Origin: Casp-actino8 sp039800005
GTDB lineage: Bacteria; Actinomycetota; Acidimicrobiia; Acidimicrobiales; Ilumatobacteraceae
DNA length: 57,035 bases
Direction of reading: 5' to 3'
Assembly (NCBI GenBank): GCA_039800005.1
Contig: JBDLRN010000024.1
Coordinates: 1 to 57,035, forward strand
In this document: in pieces, positions 50,486-57,035 of the stretch
Position numbering within the stretch: position 1 is the stretch's first letter
Layout: every line of letters begins with the position of its first letter
Program-made: the position numbers and the translations under genes
Notes under the pieces: model-generated
Seen by the model: only the letters and a program-made list of their open reading frames with translations
The model's database searches: none
Told to the model about the DNA's origin: nothing

Positions 50486-51254
50486 AGTGATGCTGTGGTC
50501 GGCGATTGCGATCGTCGTGCTGATGGTCTCGACGTGGGTGGTGAGCGTCGTCATCACGAACGCGTCGATCGTCGACATCGTCTGGGGTCTCGGCTTCGTG
50601 GTGGTGGCATGGGTGTCGCGCATCGTGGCCGACGGTGACGACACGCGACAGTGGTTGCTCACGATCATGACGTCGGTCTGGGGACTGCGTCTCGGCGGCT
50701 ATCTGTTCTGGCGCAACACCGGACACGGTGAGGACTTCCGCTATCGAGCGATGCGCAAGCGGTGGGGTCCACGATTTGCGATCATCAGTCTCCTGACCGT
50801 CTTCGGTCTTCAGGGGACTCTGATGTGGATCGTCAGTCTCGGGGTGCAGTTGGGACAGGCTGACGCCACGCCGTCCATCGGGGTGATCGCGTACGTCGGT
50901 GTGGCCGTGTACCTCGTGGGTCTGTTCTTCGAAGTGGTCGGCGATGCGCAACTCACCCGCTTCAAGGCCGACCCGGCGTCGGCCGGCAAGGTCATGGACA
51001 AGGGGCTGTGGAAGTACACGCGGCATCCCAACTACTTCGGTGACGCCTGCGTGTGGTGGGGGATCGCCATCGTCGCGGCTGAGACCGGTGGTGGCGCGTG
51101 GGGACTGATCGGTGCCGGCGTGATGTCGTACTTCCTGCGTCGAGTCTCGGGTGTGACGATGCTCGAGCGTTCGCTCAAGAAGCGCCGGGAGGGCTACGAC
51201 GCATACATCGCCCACACCAGTCCGTTCATTCCTCGTCCACCGAAGAAGATCTGA
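50478..51254 (+). CDS. DUF1295 membrane protein (steroid reductase/ICMT-like)
   Basis: An integral membrane protein of 258 residues. The region ASIVDIVWGLGFVVVAW, the tail WKYTRHPNYFGDACVWWG and LERSLKKRREGYDAYIAHTS are typical of DUF1295, a family next to sterol reductases. Its reaction is unknown; an NADPH-linked reduction of a lipid double bond would fit. It overlaps the acyltransferase gene by eight bases and has its own AGGAACT ribosome site. It shares the RHPNY motif with the protein at 48.6-49.4 kb, so the region holds two paralogues. Confidence 0.87.
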   Translation: MGEVMLWSAIAIVVLMVSTWVVSVVITNASIVDIVWGLGFVVVAWVSRIVADGDDTRQWLLTIMTSVWGLRLGGYLFWRNTGHGEDFRYRAMRKRWGPRFAIISLLTVFGLQGTLMWIVSLGVQLGQADATPSIGVIAYVGVAVYLVGLFFEVVGDAQLTRFKADPASAGKVMDKGLWKYTRHPNYFGDACVWWGIAIVAAETGGGAWGLIGAGVMSYFLRRVSGVTMLERSLKKRREGYDAYIAHTSPFIPRPPKKI

Positions 51255-51311
51255 TTCGTCTCGTCGAGCACGACCACAGGTGGCAGACCAGCGGAGAACG
51301 TCGCCACCCTC

Positions 51312-51317
51312 TATGGT
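51312..51317 (+). promoter_or_regulatory. Predicted -10 of YczE-like gene (leaderless)
   Basis: TATGGT fits TANNNT and ends six bases before the GTG at 51324. Confidence 0.5.
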
Positions 51318-51323
51318 GATCGA

Positions 51324-51971
51324 GTGACCACAGTCGAGGACGCATTGCCGACGCGGTCCGTGAGTTTTCGGCTGGCCGCGCTCGTCGTGGCGATCCTCGG
51401 TGTCGGCGTCGGAATATCGCTCATGGTCTCGGCGCACCTCGGCGTGTCACCCGCCGATGCGATGACGACCGGCGGCGCCGAGCGACTGGGCATCGGTGTC
51501 GGAACGTTCGGCTGGATCAGCGGAGCCGTCATCACGACGATCGCCTGGCTGATGGGCCGCACGCCGCAATGGGGAACCCTGTGGGGGACTTTTCTCGTCG
51601 GTGCGGCCGTCAACGTTTGCCTCACTTTCATGCCCGAGCCGGATGCGATGGTTTGGCGCGTTCCGATGTGCGCGGTCGGTCTCGCCGTGCTGTACGTGTC
51701 GATCGCCGTCGGCGTGGCCACGACTCTTGGCACGGGACCTATCGAGCTGCTGATGCTGGCCCTGTCGGATCGCGGTGTGTCGGTTCAGGTTGCGAGATGG
51801 GGCATCGAAGCGGTGGTGTTGGTGATCGGCGTGATCCTCGGCGGTCAGATCGGGGTCGGCACGTTGATCTTCGTCGTGCTCACCGGTCCGGTCCTGGCCC
51901 GTCTCATGCCTTCGGCCGAGCGTTTCATGGGGACGAGCGTCATCGCACGTCCGATCGGCTTCGACGCCTGA
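51324..51971 (+). CDS. YczE-like integral membrane protein
   Basis: A 215-residue membrane protein with about six helices. Gly/Ala-rich helices, the loop SAHLGVSPADAMTTGGAE and the repeat-like GVATTLGTGPIELLMLALSD in the second half fit the YczE/YitT-like family of small membrane proteins, whose function is mostly unknown. The two loops (LGVSPADAMTTG and LGTGPIELLMLA) look like an internal duplication. GTG start, no ribosome site, leaderless -10. It ends three bases from the convergent CoA-transferase gene. Confidence 0.82.
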   Translation: MTTVEDALPTRSVSFRLAALVVAILGVGVGISLMVSAHLGVSPADAMTTGGAERLGIGVGTFGWISGAVITTIAWLMGRTPQWGTLWGTFLVGAAVNVCLTFMPEPDAMVWRVPMCAVGLAVLYVSIAVGVATTLGTGPIELLMLALSDRGVSVQVARWGIEAVVLVIGVILGGQIGVGTLIFVVLTGPVLARLMPSAERFMGTSVIARPIGFDA

Positions 51972-51974
51972 ACC

Positions 51975-53207
51975 TCAGAGCGAACGAGGCAACCGACTCG
52001 AGAGAACGTCACGACGTTCCAGGTCGTCGACGACGTCGTCGGAGAGACCGAGAACCTCGCGCAACACGGCGCGGTTGTCCTCACCTCGGTAGCGCGGTTC
52101 GCCCATCGGTTCGAGTGTCGCATCGGTGAAGTGCCACGGGGGACTCGGAACGCGGAGGTACCCGCCGATTCGATCGGGTACCTCGGTGATCGCACCGCGA
52201 GCCGCGGCCCAATCGGTGTCGGCGAGTTCGCGCACGGTACGCACCACACCGACCGCCAGTCCGAGTTCGGAACAGATGTTCTCGAAGGTGACGGCGTCGG
52301 GAATCGTTCGCGCCCAGTCGATCATCTCGCTGCGTAAGGCGTCGAAGTGGGTGAGACGCGTCGCCACATCCGCGAAACGCGGGTCGTCGAGCAGATGAGG
52401 CCGGTTCATCGCTGTCACCATGATCTCGAACGTGCCCCGTTCGGCCGGATGGCCGCTGATCACCACCACCGTCCCGTCGGCGACGGTCAGAATCGGATAA
52501 TCCCCGGGTCGGAACGAGCGAATCCAGTTCGGATCGACGGGTCGATCGAAGAGCTGATCGTGCGTGTGTTCGTTGACGTACAGCATGGTCTCGGCCATCG
52601 ACACGTCGATGCGATCCCCGAGTCCGGTTCGCTCGCGACGATGGAGAGCGGCGAGAACCGCGACCGTGGTCTCGAGCGCCGTGTAGGTGTCGGCGTGCGA
52701 CCATGGATCGTTGACGAAGTTTCCACTCGACTCGCCCTGCATGTGGGTGAGACCGCTCTCGGCGCCGATCACCGTGGCGTAGGCACGGCGATGAACCCAT
52801 GGTCCGTCGGCGCCGTACCCCGAGATCGACGCGTAGATCAGCCGTGGATTGCGAACTCGCAACACGTCGCTGCCGAGGCCGAGCCGATCCATCACCCCGG
52901 CCCGATAGTTCTCGACCAGCACGTCGCTTCGTTCGGCGAGCGCGATCAGAAGGTCACGGCCTTCCGGTGTCGAGAGGTCGATGCTCATGCACTTCTTGCC
53001 GGCGTTCTGCTGAACGAAGTAGGTGGCGAGTGATCCGACTCGCGGACTCGAGAACCGGGTGAGGTCGCCCTCGGGTGGCTCGATCTTCACGACATCGGCA
53101 CCGAGATCCACGAGCATGCGTCCGCAATGCGGGCCGGCCAGGACTCGCGTGAGGTCGAGGACGCGGAGTCCGGCCAAGGGTGAACTGTCGGCCGGCTCGG
53201 TGGTCAC
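51975..53207 (-). CDS. CaiB/BaiF-family (class III) CoA transferase
   Basis: Transfers CoA between organic acids, activating a carboxylic acid for breakdown. It has 410 residues. Landmarks: GLRVLDLTRVLAGPHCGRML, GADVVKIEPPEGDLTRF, NAGKKCMSIDLSTPEGR and the probable catalytic aspartate D173 (WSHADTYTAL). Substrate unknown. The GTG start at 53207 has CATCAT six bases upstream. It is divergent from the cyclase-family gene, and both are close to an SDR and an amidohydrolase, which suggests a short catabolic cluster. Confidence 0.93.
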   Translation of the reverse strand: MTTEPADSSPLAGLRVLDLTRVLAGPHCGRMLVDLGADVVKIEPPEGDLTRFSSPRVGSLATYFVQQNAGKKCMSIDLSTPEGRDLLIALAERSDVLVENYRAGVMDRLGLGSDVLRVRNPRLIYASISGYGADGPWVHRRAYATVIGAESGLTHMQGESSGNFVNDPWSHADTYTALETTVAVLAALHRRERTGLGDRIDVSMAETMLYVNEHTHDQLFDRPVDPNWIRSFRPGDYPILTVADGTVVVISGHPAERGTFEIMVTAMNRPHLLDDPRFADVATRLTHFDALRSEMIDWARTIPDAVTFENICSELGLAVGVVRTVRELADTDWAAARGAITEVPDRIGGYLRVPSPPWHFTDATLEPMGEPRYRGEDNRAVLREVLGLSDDVVDDLERRDVLSSRLPRSL

Positions 53208-53264
53208 GCGACCATGATGGCGGGTCGGGAGACGAGTCGGGAATTCGTGGAGGTTCCGTCGCTG

Positions 53265-53270
53265 TACGGT
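53265..53270 (+). promoter_or_regulatory. Predicted -10 of cyclase-family gene (leaderless)
   Basis: TACGGT fits TANNNT and ends six bases before the ATG at 53277. This site decides the start in favour of 53277 over 53214. Confidence 0.55.
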
Positions 53271-53276
53271 CGGAGC

Positions 53277-54293
53277 ATGTCCAGCGATTCGTCATTGCCC
53301 GATTACGACGATCTCCCCCGACGTGCCGGGCTTCCGGTCAGTTGGGAGGTGTGGCCCGGTGACGACGCGCCACTCTTCGGGTGTCTGAATCTGCTCACCC
53401 CTGATCGCGTCGCCCGGGCGGCCGGACTCGTGCGTGACGGCAAGGTGTTCGCGCTCAACTGGAGCATGGGTCTGCCCGATCCGCCTCTCTTCGGGCGTCA
53501 GCCTTTTCGCCACGAAGTGACCGGTGGCGACAACAGCACCAGTCACGACGACGTGCTGCACGAATGGAACACGCAGTCGAGCAGCCAATGGGACGGGTTC
53601 CGGCACATTCGCAATCATGCGGCGGCCACCGCCGACGAGGTCCCCGGAACCGGACACTTCGGGGGTGTCGACGATCACGATCACGGCATCGATCACTGGG
53701 CGAAGCGGGGAATCGCGGGTCGAGCCGTGCTGGCCGACCTCGGTCGATGGCGTGCGAGCCTCGGTCGACCGATTCGCTGCGACGACGCCGATGCGATCGA
53801 GGCAAGCGAGATCCTCGAATGCCTCGACGCGCAGGGAACCGCACTCGAAGAGGGTGACGTGCTGCTCGTTCGCTTCGGATGGATCGCGTGGTACGAAGCG
53901 CAGAGCGCCGAGACACGTCGCGCGATCGCCGGTGTGAACTCCTTGCGAACACCCGGCCTCAGGCCTGGTGAGGAACTCGCTCGCACGCTGTGGAATCTGC
54001 ACGTATCCGCGGTCGGTTGCGACAATCCCGCCGTCGAAGTGTGGCCGCCGGGGGCGACGACCACGCCCGTGCACGAAGCCGAGGTGCGGGCCGATCGATC
54101 CCGACTCCACGAGATCTTCACGCACACGTTGCTCCTGCCGATGCTCGGCATTCCACTCGGCGAGATGTGGAATCTCGACGGGCTGGCCGAACACTGCGCG
54201 GCGACCGGGCGATACGAATCGTTCTTCGTGTCGGCTCCGCTCAATCTTCCGCGAGGTGTGGCCAGTCCGCCCAACGCACTCGCCATCGTCTGA
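53277..54293 (+). CDS. Cyclase-family metal-dependent hydrolase
   Basis: A 338-residue protein of the cyclase (kynurenine formamidase/isatin hydrolase-like) superfamily. The metal-binding region is SSSQWDGFRHIRNH, a longer-chain variant of the HxGTHxDxPxH motif, with GVDDHDHGIDHWAKRG beyond it. LVRFGW and VGCDNPAVEVWPPG complete the family pattern, and FTHTLLLPMLGIPLGEMWNL ends the domain. These enzymes hydrolyse amides or lactones; no substrate is predictable. The ATG at 53277 is chosen on a leaderless -10; the upstream ATG at 53214 is just seven bases from the divergent gene and lacks any signal. Confidence 0.87.
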   Translation: MSSDSSLPDYDDLPRRAGLPVSWEVWPGDDAPLFGCLNLLTPDRVARAAGLVRDGKVFALNWSMGLPDPPLFGRQPFRHEVTGGDNSTSHDDVLHEWNTQSSSQWDGFRHIRNHAAATADEVPGTGHFGGVDDHDHGIDHWAKRGIAGRAVLADLGRWRASLGRPIRCDDADAIEASEILECLDAQGTALEEGDVLLVRFGWIAWYEAQSAETRRAIAGVNSLRTPGLRPGEELARTLWNLHVSAVGCDNPAVEVWPPGATTTPVHEAEVRADRSRLHEIFTHTLLLPMLGIPLGEMWNLDGLAEHCAATGRYESFFVSAPLNLPRGVASPPNALAIV

Positions 54294-54321
54294 TCAGCAT
54301 CGGTTGTGGCAGGATCGCCGT

Positions 54322-55161
54322 ATGACTCGTCCTGCGAATCCTCTGGCCGGCCAACTCGCGCTCGTGACCGGAGGTGGATCCGGAATCGGCCTGGGCTGTG
54401 CGCGCGAGCTCGTGCGCGACGGGGCGAGCGTCGTGCTCGCCGCGCGCAACGTCGACCGCCTCACGTCGGCGGCCGACGAACTGCGGTCGATCGCGTCGAG
54501 TGGGGCCGAGGTCCACGTCCAGTCGTGTGACGTCACCGACGAGGACAGCGTCGCGGCGGCCTGTGCGGCCGCGCAGGCGATGGGTCGCCTCACCATGGTC
54601 GTCGCCAATGCCGGCTTCGGAACCGGCGGACCGATCCATCTCACCTCACTCGCCGACTGGGAGGGTGTGCTGAAGACCAATCTCACCGGTGCCTTTCTCA
54701 CCATCAAGCATTCGGTTCCGATCCTGTCGGCCAACGGCGGAGGCTCGATCGTCGCCATCTCGTCGATCGCCGGAGTGGCCACGCATCGTTTCATGACTCC
54801 CTACGACGTGTCGAAGGCCGGCCTCGAGATGCTCGTTCGTCAGACCGCCGACGAACTCGGCTGTCGCAACATTCGCGCCAACGCCGTTCGACCCGGCCTG
54901 GTTCCCACTGATGCCACCGAAGGCCTGATGGCACTCGACTCGATCGTGAGCGACTACATGGAGCAGATGCCGCTGGCCCGCGTGGGCACCACCGAGGACA
55001 TCGGTCAATTGGTCCGATTCCTGCTCGGTCCCGAGAGTTCGTGGATCACCGGGACGTGCATCAGCATCGACGGCGGACATCATCTGCGGCGGGGGCCCGA
55101 CATCGAACCCGCGATGGAGATGGTGCTCGGCGACTTGCGGTATCCCGCCGGACCGCAGTGA
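54322..55161 (+). CDS. Short-chain dehydrogenase/reductase
   Basis: NAD(P)-dependent oxidoreductase of 279 residues: TGGGSGIGLG (about 16-25), ANAGFGTGG, catalytic Ser in AISSIAGVA, YDVSKAG, and GTCISIDGGHHLRRGPD. It extends about 25 residues past the usual end (IEPAMEMVLGDLRYPAGPQ). The long upstream frame to 53968 lies inside the cyclase gene and is not used. It follows that gene by 28 bases on the same strand and may share a pathway with it. CAGGAT lies six bases before the ATG. Confidence 0.92.
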   Translation: MTRPANPLAGQLALVTGGGSGIGLGCARELVRDGASVVLAARNVDRLTSAADELRSIASSGAEVHVQSCDVTDEDSVAAACAAAQAMGRLTMVVANAGFGTGGPIHLTSLADWEGVLKTNLTGAFLTIKHSVPILSANGGGSIVAISSIAGVATHRFMTPYDVSKAGLEMLVRQTADELGCRNIRANAVRPGLVPTDATEGLMALDSIVSDYMEQMPLARVGTTEDIGQLVRFLLGPESSWITGTCISIDGGHHLRRGPDIEPAMEMVLGDLRYPAGPQ

Positions 55162-55178
55162 TCGACTGAGTTCGCTCG

Positions 55179-56408
55179 TCAGACCGGCTGCAAGTGGCGG
55201 AGCGCCGCCGCGCTGTAGAGAGCGATGCCGGTCGACATGGCGTCCTCGTCGTAGAAGACGCGATTCGAGTGGTTCGGCGCTGCGGTGGCCGGATTGCGAT
55301 CGTGCGGAGTCGCGCCGAGGAACACCATGGCACCCGGAATGCGCTCGAGCACGATGCCGAAGTCCTCGGCTCCCATGACCGGATTGGGCAACTCGATGTA
55401 GCGATCGGATCCGACCACGTCGCGAACGAGTCCGGCCGCGATCCGTGCGTGGTCCTGATCGTTGACCGTCACGTCGTAGCCGATGAGCAGCTCGACCTCG
55501 ACGTCGAGATCGTGAGCCTTGGCGATTCCTTCGGCCACCCGGCGAATGCCGTCGTGAACGGCGGTGCGGGTGGCTTCGCTGATGGCGCGAATCGTCCCGC
55601 CGATCTCGGCGACTTCGGGAATCACGTTGAACGCGGTGCCGGCGTTGAGTCGCGTGACGGTGACGACCGAAGGGTTGAACACGTTGATCCGACGAGTGAT
55701 CATCGACTGCAGAGCCTGGACGATTTCGCAGGCGGCCGGCACCGGATCGAGAGTGCGGTACGGCTCACTTCCGTGACCCCCCTTGCCGATCACCTTGATC
55801 GAGAACGAATCGCTGGAAGCCATGAGCGGTCCACCTTTCGAACTCACGAATCCGGTGGGCAGCGACGACGTGGTGTGAATGGCGAAAGCACCGGTGATCG
55901 GTGAGTCGACACCGGTGCCGAGCGGGCCGACGTTCAGCAGCCCCTCGTCGATCATGTGCTGCGCGCCGTGATGTCCTTCCTCTCCGGGTTGGAACATGAA
56001 CAGCACCCGCCCGTGGAGATCGTCACGTCGATGTGCAAGGAGACGAGCGGCTCCGACGAGCATGGCCACGTGGGTGTCGTGACCGCAGGCGTGCATCGCG
56101 CCGTCGACTCGCGACGAGAAATCGAGACCGGTGTCCTCGGGCATGGGGAGTGCGTCCATGTCGCCGCGCAGAAGCATGGTGGGGCCGGGATGTGCGCCTT
56201 CGAGAGTGGCGGCGATCCCCGACGTCGTCTCGTGCAGAGTGATGCCGAGCGGGAGTCCGTCGAGCGCCTCGAGTACACGTTCGCGCGTGATCGGAAGATG
56301 GTTGCCGATCTCCGGCCATTCGTGAAGTGTTCGGCGCAGCGCGACGGCAGCGTTCTGATGATCGAGGGCCTCTTCGGCCAGTCGGGACAGGACCTCGGGA
56401 GTGGACAT
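55179..56408 (-). CDS. M20-family amidohydrolase (aminoacylase type)
   Basis: Metal-dependent amidase of 409 residues in the IAA-amino-acid hydrolase/hippuricase group. Metal ligands are visible in ACGHDTHVAML (C108, H110), FMFQPGEEGHHGAQHM (E143/E144) and the C-terminal GAEDFGIVLE. A lid (dimerisation) domain lies in the middle. It splits N-acyl amino acids into acid and amino acid; the specific substrate is unknown. It has a perfect TANNNT -10 six bases before the ATG. It is divergent from the Nudix gene (68 bases). Confidence 0.93.
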   Translation of the reverse strand: MSTPEVLSRLAEEALDHQNAAVALRRTLHEWPEIGNHLPITRERVLEALDGLPLGITLHETTSGIAATLEGAHPGPTMLLRGDMDALPMPEDTGLDFSSRVDGAMHACGHDTHVAMLVGAARLLAHRRDDLHGRVLFMFQPGEEGHHGAQHMIDEGLLNVGPLGTGVDSPITGAFAIHTTSSLPTGFVSSKGGPLMASSDSFSIKVIGKGGHGSEPYRTLDPVPAACEIVQALQSMITRRINVFNPSVVTVTRLNAGTAFNVIPEVAEIGGTIRAISEATRTAVHDGIRRVAEGIAKAHDLDVEVELLIGYDVTVNDQDHARIAAGLVRDVVGSDRYIELPNPVMGAEDFGIVLERIPGAMVFLGATPHDRNPATAAPNHSNRVFYDEDAMSTGIALYSAAALRHLQPV

Positions 56409-56414
56409 GTCGCC

Positions 56415-56420
56415 ACCTTA
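56415..56420 (-). promoter_or_regulatory. Predicted -10 of amidohydrolase gene (leaderless)
   Basis: On the minus strand this reads TAAGGT, six bases before the ATG at 56408. Confidence 0.55.
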
Positions 56421-56476
56421 GACAACGAGTCAGCCGACGATTTCCGGACCGTCCGAAGGAGTGGAAGAGTGGCCCG

Positions 56477-56989
56477 GTGATCCCGGAATCGGTCGACGTC
56501 GTCGACGAAGACGATCGTGTGGTGAGAACGGTGACCCGGTCGGAGATGAGACGGGATCGGTTGCGTCACCGGGCGGTGTTCATCGCCGTATTCGATGGTT
56601 CCGGACGTCTGCTGGTGCATCGAAGGTCGATCACCAAGGATGTGTGGCCGGGTTGGCTCGACCTGGCGGTGGGAGGAGTGGTCACGAGTGGCGAGACGTA
56701 CGTCGACGCGGCACGTCGCGAACTCGCCGAGGAGATCGGAGTGGTGGGCATCGATCCGGTCGAGATCGACGACGGCCGGATCCAGGTGTACGACGATCCT
56801 GACGTCTCGCTCGTGGGTCGTTGTTTCGCGGTGACGACGAACGGTCCGTTCGAGTTCGCCGACGGCGAGGTGAGCGAGGCGTGGTGGGTCAGTCGGGGCG
56901 AGTTCGAGGAAATTCGGGTGCGGGAACGCTTCCTCCCCGACTCGCTGGCCCTGCTCCTCCCTCTCGCTCGCCCCCTCCTCGACTGGTGA
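56477..56989 (+). CDS. Nudix hydrolase
   Basis: Hydrolyses a nucleoside-diphosphate-X substrate. It has 170 residues with a perfect Nudix box: G67, x5, E73, x7, R81-E82-L83-A-E85-E86-I-G88. The N-terminal segment (ESVDVVDEDDRVVRTVTRSE) and HRAVFIAVFDGSGRLLVHRRS resemble the isopentenyl-diphosphate isomerase-like Nudix subgroup, so an isomerase or a house-cleaning pyrophosphatase are both possible. The frame is open to 56327 inside the divergent gene. The GTG at 56477 has a purine-rich AAGGAGTGGAAGAG ahead of it. Confidence 0.9.
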   Translation: MIPESVDVVDEDDRVVRTVTRSEMRRDRLRHRAVFIAVFDGSGRLLVHRRSITKDVWPGWLDLAVGGVVTSGETYVDAARRELAEEIGVVGIDPVEIDDGRIQVYDDPDVSLVGRCFAVTTNGPFEFADGEVSEAWWVSRGEFEEIRVRERFLPDSLALLLPLARPLLDW

Positions 56990-57013
56990 AATTCGCCCAC
57001 TCTGTAGCGCAAC

Positions 57014-57028
57014 TTCCGCGCTGCGGAA
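57014..57028 (+). terminator. Hairpin after the Nudix gene
   Basis: TTCCGC-GCT-GCGGAA is a perfect 6-bp stem with a 3-base loop, 25 bases after the Nudix stop codon. There is no T-run, and an alternative stem with GTAGCGC/GCGCTGC competes, so it is only a candidate terminator. Confidence 0.4.
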
Positions 57029-57035
57029 CTTCCTC

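Overview
The window is GC-rich, densely coding DNA from an actinobacterium. The strongest evidence is the block crgA - pabA - pknB - pbpA - rodA - pstP - fhaB - fhaA - tRNA-Leu(CAG) at 12.4-20.5 kb, an arrangement characteristic of Actinobacteria. The surrounding gene content (acyl-CoA dehydrogenase, thiolase, CaiB-type CoA transferase, many short-chain dehydrogenases, Liv-type transport, DUF1295 proteins, many small lipoproteins) suggests a free-living aerobic heterotroph. I lean towards class Acidimicrobiia (Ilumatobacter-like), but that placement is inference. I see no phage, IS element, integrase or CRISPR array. No gene-free stretch exceeds about 300 bases apart from 20324-20680, which holds the tRNA.

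Layout. 1-5 kb: topA (its C-terminal end lies outside the window) and an MMPL transporter. 5-12.4 kb: rsgA, an acyl-CoA dehydrogenase, a double NTF2-like protein, a SpoU RNA methyltransferase, a ferredoxin-reductase-type flavoprotein, a MarR regulator, a thiolase and a small zinc-ribbon-like membrane protein. 12.4-20.5 kb: the growth and division signalling cluster, with four-base start/stop overlaps joining fhaB-pstP-rodA-pbpA. It has one kinase (pknB with four PASTA domains) and no pknA. 20.5-27.5 kb: an accessory stretch beside the tRNA, with four lipoproteins, a CIA30 protein, a GalT-like enzyme, a coiled-coil protein, a sulfatase and three copies of a 54-bp palindromic repeat. 27.5-32.2 kb: a short FtsH-like protease, an alkylsulfatase-like metallo-beta-lactamase-fold enzyme and a two-component system. 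32.2-44.1 kb: an oxidative/catabolic block (SDR, Baeyer-Villiger-type monooxygenase, methyltransferase, MDR reductase, SDR, TetR regulator, FMN protein, carotenoid cleavage oxygenase, Liv-type binding protein and a fused LivH-LivM permease). 44-57 kb: secreted proteins of unknown function, an EamA transporter, a GGDEF/degenerate-EAL protein, two DUF1295 membrane proteins flanking an acyltransferase, a YczE-like protein, a CoA transferase, a cyclase-family hydrolase, an SDR, an M20 amidohydrolase and a Nudix hydrolase.

How it works together. PknB, PstP and the two FHA proteins form a phosphorylation circuit around the RodA/PbpA peptidoglycan machine, with CrgA as a division partner. The 32-44 kb block looks like a TetR-controlled uptake and oxidative breakdown pathway for a hydrophobic, possibly apocarotenoid- or terpenoid-like compound (inference). 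Two window-wide patterns stand out. First, at least twelve genes have a TANNNT -10 hexamer 6-8 bases before the start codon, the signature of leaderless mRNAs. Second, the 54-bp repeat sits at the same distance from the predicted -10 of two neighbouring genes, so it may be a promoter/operator module rather than inert repeat DNA.
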